Under the pieces are notes generated by a model that was not told the DNA's origin, did no database searches, and worked only from the letters and a program-made list of their open reading frames with translations. Below, piece after piece: positions 21,936 through 32,647 of a DNA stretch of 64,000 bases (its first letter is position 1; each line of letters starts with the position of its first letter). Origin of the DNA: Caulobacter sp. 17J65-9 (lineage in GTDB: Bacteria > Pseudomonadota > Alphaproteobacteria > Caulobacterales > Caulobacteraceae); contig NZ_JAAIVC010000004.1 in assembly GCF_010975005.1 (NCBI RefSeq), positions 1 to 64,000 on the forward strand, in the 5' to 3' direction. The position numbers and the translations under genes are program-made.

Positions 21936-22163
21936 ATGCTGAGCCGGGAGCCGCAACTGCTCGCTCAACTCACCCAGCGGGAGTCACAGGTGTTGCGCCT
22001 GCTGGCGGCCGGCCTCTCGTCCAAGGAGGTGGCGCAGGAACTGGCCATCGCGCCCCGGACGGTGGAGCGCTACATCGATCAGGTCCGCCTGAAGACCCGC
22101 GCGCGCAACCGCACGCACATGGTGGTCGAGGCGATCCGCATCGGCCTCATCACGCCAGCCTAA
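21936..22163 (+). CDS. Stand-alone LuxR-type helix-turn-helix protein
   Basis: A 75-residue DNA-binding domain of the LuxR/NarL (GerE) type. The core reads LTQRESQVLRLLAAGLSSKEVAQEL, followed by RTVERYIDQVRLKTRARNRTHMV, with the expected recognition helix. There is no receiver or autoinducer domain, and the frame has no room for one. The ATG at 21936 is preferred because GGAGAGA lies nine bases upstream; in-frame ATG (21921) and GTG (21885) starts add 5 or 17 residues. The target is unknown. It could act on the downstream cluster at 22247 or the divergent S46 gene. The 190-base gap before it shows no other feature. Confidence 0.82.
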   Translation: MLSREPQLLAQLTQRESQVLRLLAAGLSSKEVAQELAIAPRTVERYIDQVRLKTRARNRTHMVVEAIRIGLITPA

Positions 22164-22246
22164 ATCCTCTGGTCTGATACCGAGCCTTGGTCTCGACCGC
22201 GCCGCCGCCCCGACGCTAGACAGGGGCGGCTTGGGGAGGCGAGGCG

Positions 22247-23599
22247 ATGCTGGAGATCACACCGGAACGACAGGCTGACGCCCTGCGCCATCTGGAGGCG
22301 GCCGAACGCGCCGCCCGCACGCTGCCCGGCTGGACCGCGCCGAAAGCGCCGCCGGTCCGGCGCGTGGGCGTGGTCGGTGCCGGTACGATGGGCGCGGGGA
22401 TCGCGGCCAGCTTCCTCAACGCGGACTTCGAGGTCGTCCTGCTGGATGTCGACGCGGCCGGCCTTGCGCGCGGGCAGAAATCCATCTCCGGAATTTTCCA
22501 GCGCTCGGTCGAGCGCGGCCGGCTGAGCGCCGACGAGGCGCAGGCGCGCCTGGGCCGACTGGAGGCGACCCAGGACTGGGCCCGCTTCGCCGACGCCGAC
22601 CTGGTGATCGAGGCGGTGTTCGAGGGCATGGCGCTCAAGAAGGAGGTGTTCGGCGAGCTGGAGGCGGTCTGCCGTCCCGACGCGCTGCTGGCCACCAACA
22701 CCTCCAGCCTCGACGTCGACGGGATCGCGGCGGCGACGGGCCATCCCGAGCGGGTGCTGGGCCTGCACTTCTTCAGCCCGGCCAACGTCATGCCGCTGGT
22801 CGAGATCGTGCGCGCGGAGAAGACGTCGGACGCGGCGCTGGCGTCGGCCTTCGCGGTCACCGAGGCGATCGGCAAGGTCGGCGTGGTCTCGCGCGTGGGC
22901 TTCGGCTTCATCGGCAACCGCATGCTGCAGCCCTACGGCCGTGAGGCGCAGCGCCTCCTGCTGGAGGGCGCCTCGCCGGCCCAGGTCGACGGTGCGCTGG
23001 AGGCGTTCGGCATGGCCATGGGCCCGCTGGCGGTGGCGGACCTGGCCGGCATCGACGTCGGCGTGCGCGTGCGCGCCGAGCAGCCGAACCCGCCGAGCGA
23101 TCCCAGCTTCTTCCTCCCAGCGCGGCTGATGTTCGAGCGCGGCCGCTACGGCCAGAAGACCGGGGCGGGCTTCTACCGCTACGACGCGGCGACGCGCGCT
23201 CGGACGCCCGATCCGGAGGTCGACGCCGTCCTGGCCGAAGCCGCCGCCGGGCTCGGGATCGAGCGGCGCGCGGTGACGGACGACGAGATCCGCGAGCGCT
23301 GCCTGTACGCCCTGATCAACGAGGGCGCGCAGCTGCTGGAGGAGGGGATCGCGCTGCGAGCGTCGGACGTCGACGTGGTCTGGACCCGCGGCTACGGCTT
23401 CCCCAAGGCCCGCGGCGGCCCGATGTTTTACGCCGATACGGTCGGCTTGCCGACGGTGGCGGAGCGGGTGCGGGTGTACGGCTGGCGCCTCGCGCCGCTG
23501 CTGGAACGGCTGGCGGCGGAAGGGTCGAGCTTCGAGGGGACGCTGGAAAGATCTGATTTCTTGAACCCTCTCCCGCCTGGGCGGGAGAGGGCAGGGTGA
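22247..23599 (+). CDS. 3-hydroxyacyl-CoA dehydrogenase, two-domain C-terminal type
   Basis: A 450-residue NAD-dependent dehydrogenase that oxidises 3-hydroxyacyl-CoA to 3-ketoacyl-CoA. The Rossmann motif GVVGAGTMGAGIAASFL lies near residue 43. NTSSLDVDGIA and the catalytic-His region LHFFSPANVMPLVEIV follow, then two helical C-terminal domains (the second near NEGAQLLEEGIA). The first 40 residues resemble the linker of FadB/FadJ fusions, but no hydratase domain precedes it. Its last dozen residues (LNPLPPGRERAG) and stop codon come from an intergenic palindromic repeat. It probably serves the ring-degradation cluster that starts 154 bases downstream. Confidence 0.92.
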   Translation: MLEITPERQADALRHLEAAERAARTLPGWTAPKAPPVRRVGVVGAGTMGAGIAASFLNADFEVVLLDVDAAGLARGQKSISGIFQRSVERGRLSADEAQARLGRLEATQDWARFADADLVIEAVFEGMALKKEVFGELEAVCRPDALLATNTSSLDVDGIAAATGHPERVLGLHFFSPANVMPLVEIVRAEKTSDAALASAFAVTEAIGKVGVVSRVGFGFIGNRMLQPYGREAQRLLLEGASPAQVDGALEAFGMAMGPLAVADLAGIDVGVRVRAEQPNPPSDPSFFLPARLMFERGRYGQKTGAGFYRYDAATRARTPDPEVDAVLAEAAAGLGIERRAVTDDEIRERCLYALINEGAQLLEEGIALRASDVDVVWTRGYGFPKARGGPMFYADTVGLPTVAERVRVYGWRLAPLLERLAAEGSSFEGTLERSDFLNPLPPGRERAG

Positions 23600-23680
23600 G
23601 GGTAGGGGAAACTCGACATCAGCCGTCGTGCAGCGGAACGGCCCCTCACCCTGCCCTCTCCGCCCGTGGGGGAGAGGGTT
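23564..23680. repeat. Intergenic palindromic repeat, AACCCTCTCC-type
   Basis: Bounded by AACCCTCTCC (23564-23573) and its complement GGAGAGGGTT (23671-23680), with an inner inverted pair around CAGGGTGAGG/CCTCACCCTG. The left arm overlaps the 3' end of the dehydrogenase gene and provides its stop codon. Confidence 0.85.
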
Positions 23681-23718
23681 AGAGATCGCACTGGACGACT
23701 CGCGGGCAGATATTTTAG

Positions 23719-23726
23719 GTTTAAAC
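23719..23726. promoter_or_regulatory. AT-rich palindrome before the aminobenzoyl-CoA genes
   Basis: A perfect 8-bp palindrome, GTTTAAAC, sits in a short AT-rich stretch (about 23710-23730) in otherwise GC-rich DNA, 27 bases before the monooxygenase start. It is a plausible operator or promoter core for the cluster; the MarR protein encoded within it is the obvious candidate binder. This is inference from position. Confidence 0.4.
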
Positions 23727-23752
23727 TATCTCCCCGCTCGTCGGAGCCACGG

Positions 23753-26032
23753 ATGAAGATCGCCTGCCTCGGCGGAGGTCCCGCCGGCCTCTATTTCGCG
23801 ATCTCGATGAAGCTGCGCGACCCCGGTTGCGCGGTCGCCGTCTACGAGCGCAACCGGCCGGACGACACCTTCGGCTGGGGCGTGGTGTTCTCCGACCAGA
23901 CGCTCGAGAACCTGCTGGCCAACGATCCGGTCAGCGCCCGGTCGATCGCCGACGCGCTGGCCCACTGGGACGACATCGACGTCTTCTACCGCGGGGCCAA
24001 GGTCACCTCGTCGGGCCACGGCTTCTCGGGGATCGGGCGCAAGCGGCTGCTCAACCTGCTGCAGGACCGCGCCCGCGAACTGGGCGTGGAGTTGAAGTTC
24101 GAGACCGACGTCGGTCCTGACCTCACCCAATTCGCCGACTGCGACCTGGTGGTCGCCGCCGACGGCCTGAACAGCAAGGTGCGCAACGCCAAGCCGGACG
24201 TGTTCGGGGCGGACGTCGAGGTGCGGGCCAACAAGTTCGTCTGGCTGGGCACGCACAAGGCGTTCGACGCCTTCACCTTCATCTTCGAAGAGACGGAAGC
24301 CGGTTGGATCTGGGCGCACGCCTACCGTTTCGAGGACGGCGCCTCGACCTTCATCATGGAGTGCTCGGAAGAGACCTGGCGGGGCCTGGGATTCGACCGG
24401 ATGGACCAGGACGAGACCTGCCGGGCGGGCGAGCGGATTTTCGCCCGCTGGCTGGACGGGCAGCCCCTGATGTCCAACGCGCGCCACCTGCGCGGCTCGG
24501 CCTGGCTGAACTTCCCGCGCGTGCTGTGCAAGACCTGGCGCGACGGCAAGGTCGTGCTGATGGGCGACGCCGCCCACACCGCCCACTTCTCCATCGGCTC
24601 CGGCACCAAGCTGGCCTTGGAGGACGCCATCAAGCTGGCCGAGGTGCTGCAGGGGCCGGGCGGGCTGGACCAGAAGCTCGACGCCTACCAGGCCGAGCGC
24701 GAAGTCGAGGTGTTCAAGCTGCAGAGCGCGGCCCGCAACTCGACCGAATGGTTCGAGCACCTGGAGCGCTACACCGCGCTCGCCCCCGAGCAATTCGCCT
24801 ACGCCCTGCTGACCCGCAGCCAGCGGGTCAGCCACGAGAACCTGCGCGTGCGCGACCGTGGCTACCTGGAAGGGGTGGAGCGCTGGTTCGCCGAGCACGC
24901 CACCGGAACGCCGCCGGCGCGCCCGACGCCGCCGATGTTCGCGCCGCTACGCCTGCGCGACATGGAGGTGAAGAACCGCGTCGTGGTCTCGCCGATGTGC
25001 ATGTACTCGGCGGTCGACGGCGCGCCGAACGACTTCCACCTGGTGCACCTGGGCGCGCGCGCCATGGGCGGGGCGGGCCTGGTGTTCACCGAGATGACCG
25101 ACGTCTCGGCCGACGGGCGGATCACGCCCGGCTGCACCGGCATGTACGCGCCCGAGCACGTCCCGGCCTGGAAGCGCATCGTCGACTTCGTCCACGCCAG
25201 TTCCGACGCCAAGATCGTCCTCCAGCTCAGCCACGCCGGCCGCAAGGGCTCGGTGCAGGTGCCGTGGGAAGGCGGCGCCGACGACCTGCCGCTGGCCGAG
25301 GGGAACTGGGAACTGATCGCGGCCTCGCCGATCCCCTGGTCGGCGCACAACCAGGTCCCGCGCGAGATGACCCGCGCCGACATGGACCGGGTGAAGGCCG
25401 ACTTCGTGCGCGCGACCGAAATGGCCCAGCAGGCCGGCTTCGACATGGTGGAGCTGCACTGCGCCCACGGCTATCTGCTGTCGTCCTTCCTGACCCCGCT
25501 GTCGAACCGGCGCACGGACGAGTACGGCGGCCCGGTCGAGAACCGCCTGCGCTTCCCGCTGGAGGTGTTCGAGGCCATGCGCGCCGTGTGGCCGGCCGAC
25601 AAGCCGATGTCGGTGCGCGTCTCGGCCACCGACTGGGTCGACGAGGGCCTGACCAACGAAGACTCGGTGGCCATCGCCAAGGCCTTCGCCGAAGCCGGCG
25701 CCGACCTGATCGACGTCTCCTGCGGCCAGACCTGGCCGGAGGCCAAGCCGGTCTACGGGCGCATGTTCCAGACCCCGTTCGCCGACCGCATCCGCAACGA
25801 GGGCGGGGTGCGCACCATGGCGGTCGGAAACATCTTCGAGGCCGACCACGTCAACAGCATCCTGGCCGCCGGCCGCGCCGACCTGTGCGCGCTGGCCCGG
25901 CCGCACCTGGCCGATCCCGCGTGGAGTCTGCGCGCGGCCGCCGAGCTCGGCTTCGACGGGCTGAAGCCGCCGGTGCAGTACGCCGCCGGCCACGCCCAGT
26001 TGAAGCGCAACCTGACGCGGGGGGCCTCATGA
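23753..26032 (+). CDS. 2-Aminobenzoyl-CoA monooxygenase/reductase-like fusion
   Basis: A 759-residue two-part flavoprotein. Residues 1 to about 385 are an FAD aromatic hydroxylase: [11 protein letters not shown], the [16 protein letters not shown] block (DG motif) and [17 protein letters not shown]. Residues about 400-759 are an Old Yellow Enzyme-type NADH:flavin oxidoreductase: [56 protein letters not shown]. This fusion matches 2-aminobenzoyl-CoA monooxygenase/reductase of Azoarcus, which hydroxylates and then reduces the ring; salicylyl-CoA 5-hydroxylase fusions are close alternatives. GGAG precedes the ATG at 23753, and the end overlaps the next gene by 4 bases (ATGA). Confidence 0.92.
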   Translation: MKIACLGGGPAGLYFAISMKLRDPGCAVAVYERNRPDDTFGWGVVFSDQTLENLLANDPVSARSIADALAHWDDIDVFYRGAKVTSSGHGFSGIGRKRLLNLLQDRARELGVELKFETDVGPDLTQFADCDLVVAADGLNSKVRNAKPDVFGADVEVRANKFVWLGTHKAFDAFTFIFEETEAGWIWAHAYRFEDGASTFIMECSEETWRGLGFDRMDQDETCRAGERIFARWLDGQPLMSNARHLRGSAWLNFPRVLCKTWRDGKVVLMGDAAHTAHFSIGSGTKLALEDAIKLAEVLQGPGGLDQKLDAYQAEREVEVFKLQSAARNSTEWFEHLERYTALAPEQFAYALLTRSQRVSHENLRVRDRGYLEGVERWFAEHATGTPPARPTPPMFAPLRLRDMEVKNRVVVSPMCMYSAVDGAPNDFHLVHLGARAMGGAGLVFTEMTDVSADGRITPGCTGMYAPEHVPAWKRIVDFVHASSDAKIVLQLSHAGRKGSVQVPWEGGADDLPLAEGNWELIAASPIPWSAHNQVPREMTRADMDRVKADFVRATEMAQQAGFDMVELHCAHGYLLSSFLTPLSNRRTDEYGGPVENRLRFPLEVFEAMRAVWPADKPMSVRVSATDWVDEGLTNEDSVAIAKAFAEAGADLIDVSCGQTWPEAKPVYGRMFQTPFADRIRNEGGVRTMAVGNIFEADHVNSILAAGRADLCALARPHLADPAWSLRAAAELGFDGLKPPVQYAAGHAQLKRNLTRGAS

Positions 26033-26799
26033 GCCAGCAACCGTTGAAGAACCGGCACGCGGTGATCACCGGCGGGGGCGGCGGGATCGGGGCCGCCGTG
26101 GCGGAGCGGCTGTCGGCGTTGGGGGCGTCGGTCAGCCTGTTTGGGCGCGACCTCGCCAGGCTGGAGCGCCAGCATGCGCGCATGCCCAACGCCTTCGCAG
26201 CGGTGTGCGACGTTACGGACGACAACGCTGTCAGCCACGCCTTCGCCGCGGCGGCCGAGCGGTTCGGGCCGGTGTCCATTCTGGTCAACAACGCCGGCGC
26301 GGCGCCCTCCGCGCCCTTCGCCAAGACCTCGCGCGAGACCTGGGACGAGGTGATGGCGGTCAACCTGACCGGCGCCTTCCTGTGTTCGCAGGCGGCGCTG
26401 CCGGGCATGCAGGCGGCCGGCTGGGGCCGGATCGTCAACGTCGCCTCGACCGCCGGCCTGAAGGGCTATCCCTATGTGTCGGCTTATGTCGCGGCCAAGC
26501 ACGGCCTGGTCGGCCTGACCCGCGCGCTGGCGCTGGAAGTGGCCAAGAGCGGCGTGACCGTGAACGCGGTCTGCCCCGGCTTCACCGACACCGATCTGGT
26601 CGGCCGCGCGGTCGAGGCCATCTCCGCCAAGACCGGCCGCGAGCCCGAGGCCGCCAAGGCCGCGCTGGCGGCGAGCAACCCGCAGGGCCGGCTGGTCGAG
26701 CCCGCCGAGGTGGCGTCGGCGGCGGCCTGGCTGTGCCTGCCGGAAAGCGCGGCGGTGAACGGCGCGGCCATCCCGGTCGCCGGCGGCGAGGTCGGCTGA
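26029..26799 (+). CDS. Short-chain dehydrogenase/reductase
   Basis: A 256-residue NAD(P)-dependent oxidoreductase of the classical SDR family. The cofactor motif is [13 protein letters not shown], the NNAG motif is in [12 protein letters not shown], and the catalytic set is Ser (NVASTAG), Tyr and Lys (YVAAKHG). PGFTDTDL follows. It begins with a 4-base ATGA overlap on the monooxygenase gene and ends with a 1-base overlap on the MarR gene. In this setting it may oxidise or reduce a ring-derived hydroxy- or oxo-acyl-CoA intermediate; the exact step cannot be told from sequence. Confidence 0.93.
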   Translation: MSQQPLKNRHAVITGGGGGIGAAVAERLSALGASVSLFGRDLARLERQHARMPNAFAAVCDVTDDNAVSHAFAAAAERFGPVSILVNNAGAAPSAPFAKTSRETWDEVMAVNLTGAFLCSQAALPGMQAAGWGRIVNVASTAGLKGYPYVSAYVAAKHGLVGLTRALALEVAKSGVTVNAVCPGFTDTDLVGRAVEAISAKTGREPEAAKAALAASNPQGRLVEPAEVASAAAWLCLPESAAVNGAAIPVAGGEVG

Positions 26800-27295
26800 T
26801 GGAGCCGGCCCTCAGCCTTCCCGACAAGCTGGGCGGCGCGCCCGACGGCAAGCGCTCGCTGCGGGTCTGGCTGCGCCTTCTGACCTGCGCGTCGATGGTG
26901 GAGCGTCGCATCGCGGCGCGCTTCCGCGACGACTTCGAGACGACCCTGCCGCGCTTCGACTTCCTGTCGGCGCTGGACCGGGCCGGGCCGGAGGGCCTGC
27001 CGCTGGGCGAGGTCTCGCGCATGCTGCTGGTCACCAACGGCGCGGTCACGGGCCTGGCCTCCGGGCTGAAGGCCGACGGCCTGATCGAGACGCTGGACAG
27101 CGCCGACCGGCGCGTGCGGCGCGTGCGCCTGACCGCGCTGGGGCGCGACCGCTTCGCCGCCATGGCCCGGGCCCACGAGGGCTGGATCGAGGCCCTGTTC
27201 GCCGATCTGGCCGACAGCGAGGCTGAACAGTTGATGATCCTGCTGGACCGCACCAAGCGGTCGCTGCAACGCACCACCCCCGAGGAGCTCGCCGG

Positions 27296-27299
<4 letters not shown>
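26799..27299 (+). CDS. MarR-family transcriptional regulator
   Basis: A 166-residue winged-helix regulator. The core [18 protein letters not shown] forms the first dimer helix. [33 protein letters not shown] (recognition helix) and the wing [17 protein letters not shown] are typical of MarR proteins. It is embedded in the operon, overlapping by 1 base upstream and 4 bases downstream, so it is made with the enzymes it probably controls. MarR proteins of aromatic-CoA clusters commonly release DNA when they bind the CoA thioester or the free acid; the ligand here is inferred to be an aminobenzoate derivative. Confidence 0.92.
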
Positions 27300-29277
<1,978 letters not shown>

Positions 29278-29290
29278 GGAGGACGAGGCC

Positions 29291-30892
29291 ATGGACGAGT
29301 ACACGGCGCACGTCGACACCTTCGTCCGGGACCATCTGCCCCCGCCCGACCAGCTTCCCCAGTTCCGCTTCGACCTGCCGGAGCTCAACTATCCGCCGCG
29401 GCTGAACGCCGGGGGCCTGCTCGACCGCGCGGTCGCGGCCGGGCTCAGTGACAAGGCCGCGGTGGTCTGGGGCGACCAGGCGTGGAGCTACGCCCAGCTG
29501 CTGGCCCACGCCAACCAGATCGCCCGCGTGCTGGTCGAGGACATGGGCCTGGTCCCGGGCGGGCGGGTGCTGCTGCATGCGCCCAACTGCGCCTGGGCGG
29601 TCGCCGCCTGGTTCGGGATCGTGAAGGCTGGCGGGGTGGTGGTCGCCACCATGCCCATGCTGCGGGCCGGCGAGCTGTCGACCGTGATCGACAAGGCCAA
29701 GGTGACGCTCGCCATCGCCCACGCCGCCCTGGCCGAAGCGGTCGAAGGGGCGAAGGCGCAGACCGGCCTGGAGCAGGTCGTCTATTTCGACGGCGGCGAG
29801 CTGGAGGCACGCGCCGCGTCCAAGCCCGCCGACTTCGCCAATGTCGACACCGCGTCGGACGACCCGGTGCTGGTCGCCTTCACCTCCGGCACGACGGGCA
29901 AGCCGAAGGGCTGCGTGCACTTCCATCGCGACGTGCTGGCCATGGCCGACACCTTCTCGCGTCATGTGCTCAAGCCTCAGCCGGACGAGGTGTTCTGCGG
30001 CACGCCGCCGATGGCCTTCACCTTCGGCCTGGGCGGGGTGGTGATCTTTCCGATTGCGGCGGGCGCGACCATCGCGCTGACGGAGAAGCCCGGCTTCGAC
30101 GCTTTGGCCGAGACCATCGACCGGCACGGGGTGACCACCCTGTTCACCGCGCCCACCGGCTATCGCGCCCTGCTGAAGCTGAAGAACGGCTGGCACCTGA
30201 AGTCGCTGAAGAAGTGCGTCTCGGCTGGCGAGGCCCTGCCGGCGGCCACCTCCGACGCCTGGTTCGAGGCGACCGGCGTGCGGATCATCGACGGCATCGG
30301 CTCGACCGAGATGATCCACATCTTCATCTCCGCCGCCGGCGACGACATTCGCCCCGGCGCGACCGGCCGGCCGGTGCCGGGCTACGAAGCGCGCGTGCTG
30401 GACGAAGCCGGCCGGCCGCTGCCGCTGGGAAGCACGGGGCGCCTCGCCGTGCGCGGCCCGACGGGCTGCCGCTACCTCGCCGACGAGCGGCAGAAGGTCT
30501 ACGTCGCGAACGGCTGGAACCTGACCGGCGACGTCTACCGCCAGGACGAGGACGGCTGGTTCTGGTTCGTCGGGCGGGCCGACGACATGATCGTGTCCTC
30601 CGGCTACAACATCGCCGCCGCCGAGGTGGAGAACGCGCTGCTGCAGCACCCGAAGGTGGCCGAGTGCGCCGTCATCGGCGTGCCGGACGAGGAGCGCGGC
30701 CAGATCTGCAAGGCCTATGTCGTGCTGCACCCCGGCGCCGAACCGGGCCCGGAACTGGCGGCCGAACTGCAGGCCTTCGTCAAAGGCGCCATCGCCCCCT
30801 ACAAGTACCCGCGCGCGGTCGAGTTCGTCCGCGAGCTGCCCAAGACCCAGACCGGGAAACTGCAGCGCTTCAAGTTGCGTGAGACCGCATGA
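29291..30892 (+). CDS. 2-Aminobenzoate/benzoate-CoA ligase-like enzyme
   Basis: A 533-residue AMP-forming acid-CoA ligase that would start the pathway by making the aryl-CoA thioester with ATP. Motifs are AFTSGTTGKPKGCVHFHRD, GIGSTEMIHIF, GRADDMIVSSGYNI and the C-terminal lysine region KTQTGKLQRFK. The N-terminal FDLPELNYPPRLNAG and the short STEM motif in place of YGxTE resemble benzoate- and 2-aminobenzoate-CoA ligases. It follows the dehydrogenase by 13 bases and overlaps the thioesterase by 4. Benzoate, salicylate or anthranilate are all possible substrates; the linked monooxygenase/reductase favours 2-aminobenzoate. Confidence 0.9.
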   Translation: MDEYTAHVDTFVRDHLPPPDQLPQFRFDLPELNYPPRLNAGGLLDRAVAAGLSDKAAVVWGDQAWSYAQLLAHANQIARVLVEDMGLVPGGRVLLHAPNCAWAVAAWFGIVKAGGVVVATMPMLRAGELSTVIDKAKVTLAIAHAALAEAVEGAKAQTGLEQVVYFDGGELEARAASKPADFANVDTASDDPVLVAFTSGTTGKPKGCVHFHRDVLAMADTFSRHVLKPQPDEVFCGTPPMAFTFGLGGVVIFPIAAGATIALTEKPGFDALAETIDRHGVTTLFTAPTGYRALLKLKNGWHLKSLKKCVSAGEALPAATSDAWFEATGVRIIDGIGSTEMIHIFISAAGDDIRPGATGRPVPGYEARVLDEAGRPLPLGSTGRLAVRGPTGCRYLADERQKVYVANGWNLTGDVYRQDEDGWFWFVGRADDMIVSSGYNIAAAEVENALLQHPKVAECAVIGVPDEERGQICKAYVVLHPGAEPGPELAAELQAFVKGAIAPYKYPRAVEFVRELPKTQTGKLQRFKLRETA

Positions 30893-31311
30893 ACGCCTTC
30901 ACCGTCCAGATCCCCATCCGCTTCGGCGATTGCGACGCCGCCGGCATCGTCTTCTACCCGCGCTATTTCGAGATGCTGAACCGGGTGGTCGAGGACTGGT
31001 TCGGCCAGGAACTGGGCCGGCCGTTCCGGGCCCTGCACCTGCAAGAGGGCTTCAGCGTGCCGACCGCGCGCTTCGAGGTCGACTTCCGCAAGGCCTCGCG
31101 CATGGAGGACGTGCTGGAGTTCGCGCTGGCGATCGAAAGCCTGGGCCGCGCGTCCTGCGGCCTGCGTGTCCAGGTGCGCTGCGGCGACGAACTGCGGCTG
31201 GACGTGAAGCAGACCATCGTCTTCGTCGAGCAAGCGACCATGAAGCCCACCCCTTGGCCGGACGACCTGCGCGCCGCCATGGCGCCCTTCCTCGCCCTGG
31301 AGACCGCCTGA
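30889..31311 (+). CDS. Hotdog-fold acyl-CoA thioesterase (4HBT family)
   Basis: A 140-residue thioesterase. The signature IRFGDCDAAGIVFYPRYFEMLN matches 4-hydroxybenzoyl-CoA thioesterase of Pseudomonas, including the catalytic Asp in DCDAAG. It would free CoA from a stalled or final aryl- or alicyclic-CoA intermediate. Similar thioesterases in benzoyl- and aminobenzoyl-CoA clusters protect the CoA pool. It overlaps the ligase by 4 bases (ATGA) and the RidA-like gene by 1 base. Confidence 0.92.
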   Translation: MNAFTVQIPIRFGDCDAAGIVFYPRYFEMLNRVVEDWFGQELGRPFRALHLQEGFSVPTARFEVDFRKASRMEDVLEFALAIESLGRASCGLRVQVRCGDELRLDVKQTIVFVEQATMKPTPWPDDLRAAMAPFLALETA

Positions 31312-31697
31312 TGCAGACCCTGCTTCCCGAAGGCTGGCCGCGGCCGAAGGGCTACGCCAACGGCGTCGCCGCCGAGGGCAAGATGATCTTCGTCGCCGGC
31401 CAGATAGGCTGGACGCCGGAGGGCGTGTTCGAGGCGGCCGACTTCGCCGGCCAGTTCCGCCAGACCCTGCTCAACACCCTGGCCGTCCTGAAGGCCGGCG
31501 GCGCGGGTCCCGAGCATGTCGTGCGCATGACCTGGTACGTGGTCGACAAGCGCGAATACCTGGCCGCCCTGCGCGAGGTCGGCGCCGCCTGGCGCGAGCT
31601 GATGGGCGCGAACTATCCGGCCATGGCCGTGGTCGAGGTGAAGGGATTGGTCGAGGACGCGGCCAGACTGGAGATCGAGACGACGGCGGTGGTGTGA
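31311..31697 (+). CDS. RidA/YjgF-family protein lacking the catalytic Arg
   Basis: A 128-residue trimer-forming RidA-fold protein. FVAGQIGWTPEG, QFRQTLLNTLAVLKAGGAG and ALREVGAAWRELMGANYPA are the typical blocks. Canonical RidA imine deaminases have Arg at the P-A-R-S motif (Arg105); here the same position is Met105 in NYPAMAVVEV, while the later Glu (Glu122) is kept. The expected job in an aminobenzoyl-CoA pathway would be removing the amino group from an enamine/imine intermediate, but loss of Arg makes this uncertain, and a different hydrolytic or binding role is possible. Last gene of the operon. Confidence 0.9.
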   Translation: MQTLLPEGWPRPKGYANGVAAEGKMIFVAGQIGWTPEGVFEAADFAGQFRQTLLNTLAVLKAGGAGPEHVVRMTWYVVDKREYLAALREVGAAWRELMGANYPAMAVVEVKGLVEDAARLEIETTAVV

Positions 31698-31701
31698 ACG
31701 T

Positions 31702-31883
31702 CTCCTCCCCTGTGGAGCGCAGCGGAACGGGGGAGGGGGACCGCCCGAAGGGCGGTGGAGGGGGCGGGCCGGCGCACGGCGGGGCCATCCCTTGTTCGAC
31801 GAAAATCCTAGAGGGTGCGGTTGCGGTTCGCCCCCTCCACCATGCTTCGCATGGTCCCCCTCCCCCGCTGCGCAGGGGAGGAG
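31702..31883. repeat. Intergenic palindromic repeat, CTCCTCCCC-type, copy 2
   Basis: The outer arms are CTCCTCCCCTG at 31702 and its near-complement ending at 31883. The right arm is almost identical over some 55 bases to that of copy 1 (586-746). It separates the aromatic-CoA operon from the convergent STAS-like gene and may stop transcription in both directions. Confidence 0.85.
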
Positions 31884-31891
31884 AGGCCAGC

Positions 31892-32266
31892 TCAGGCCGG
31901 GATGGCCTGCGCCCAGGCCAGGGCCGCCTCGCGCTCGTCTGGCGCGAAGGTGCGGATCTCGGTGTGGCGGTAGATCGGGTCGACCAGGCCGACCAGGGCC
32001 TTAACCCAGCCGCGGTCGGTGACCACCGCCTCGCGCGGGAAGCGCTTCAGCTCGCCGAACTTGCTGAAGGCGTAGCGCAGGTCCTTGATCAGGGCCTCGG
32101 CGGTCATGTCGGTGAAGTCGACCATGTCGACATAGACGCCCAGTTTGTCGTGGCGGCTCAGGCGCGCCTCGAGGTCGGCGACGACCTTGTCGTAGTCCTC
32201 GCCGGTGAGCTCGCCGCTCAGCCGGTAGGCGGCCACGTGGTCGGGGGCGGGCAGGATCTCGATCAT
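31892..32266 (-). CDS. SpoIIAA-like (STAS-fold) protein
   Basis: A 124-residue protein of the SpoIIAA-like family (Pfam PF11964). It begins MIEILPAPDHVAAYRLSGELTGEDYDKV, and the block VYVDMVDFTDMTAEALIKDL forms the STAS core. No phosphorylatable Ser in the classic anti-sigma antagonist position is evident, as is usual for this family, whose function is mostly unknown; a lipid-binding role has been proposed for relatives. It runs opposite to the aromatic operon and 73 bases after a Lrp-like gene on the same strand. Confidence 0.85.
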   Translation of the reverse strand: MIEILPAPDHVAAYRLSGELTGEDYDKVVADLEARLSRHDKLGVYVDMVDFTDMTAEALIKDLRYAFSKFGELKRFPREAVVTDRGWVKALVGLVDPIYRHTEIRTFAPDEREAALAWAQAIPA

Positions 32267-32339
32267 CCGGGGTCTCCGAAAGTGGAGCTCACCCTACGGC
32301 CACGCGCGGCGCGGCCGCATCTCCGGAAAAACGCGTAGG

Positions 32340-32597
32340 TCAGCCCTTGCCCGGCAGGAAGGGCGAGAAGGTGATGACCGTGAAGGTGTCGCGGATGTGC
32401 GGGCGGGTCTGGACCTTCTTGGTCACGAAGGTGCCGATGTCCTCGTCCTTGGCTAGGTGGAACTTGGCTAGCAGGTCGTACTGGCCCGAGGTCGAATAGA
32501 CCTCCGACACGTTCTCGACGTTGTCGACCATGTCGGCCGCCACGTCGTTGGCCTTGCCCAGCTCGCATTTGATGAAGACGAAGATGGCCGTCATCAT
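32340..32597 (-). CDS. Stand-alone Lrp/AsnC ligand-binding domain protein
   Basis: An 85-residue protein that consists only of the RAM (ligand-binding, effector-response) domain of Lrp/AsnC regulators, without the helix-turn-helix. The segments IFVFIKCELGKANDVA, VYSTSGQYDLLAKFHL and THIRDTFTVITFSP-like end match that fold. Such free domains can bind amino acids or join Lrp oligomers. Two adjacent ATG codons (32597 and 32594) are possible starts. It is divergent from the hydrolase at 32648 with only 50 bases between starts, so the two may share a control region. Confidence 0.85.
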   Translation of the reverse strand: MMTAIFVFIKCELGKANDVAADMVDNVENVSEVYSTSGQYDLLAKFHLAKDEDIGTFVTKKVQTRPHIRDTFTVITFSPFLPGKG

Positions 32598-32647
32598 GAC
32601 GTGTGGTTCTCCCGGTCGTGCGGGGCACCCCTAGCGCAAGGCTCGCC

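Noticed and set aside
26205-26798. N-terminal extension of the MarR frame
   Set aside because: The upstream 198 codons overlap the SDR gene in another frame and show no family similarity; the MarR start at 26799 couples to the SDR stop.
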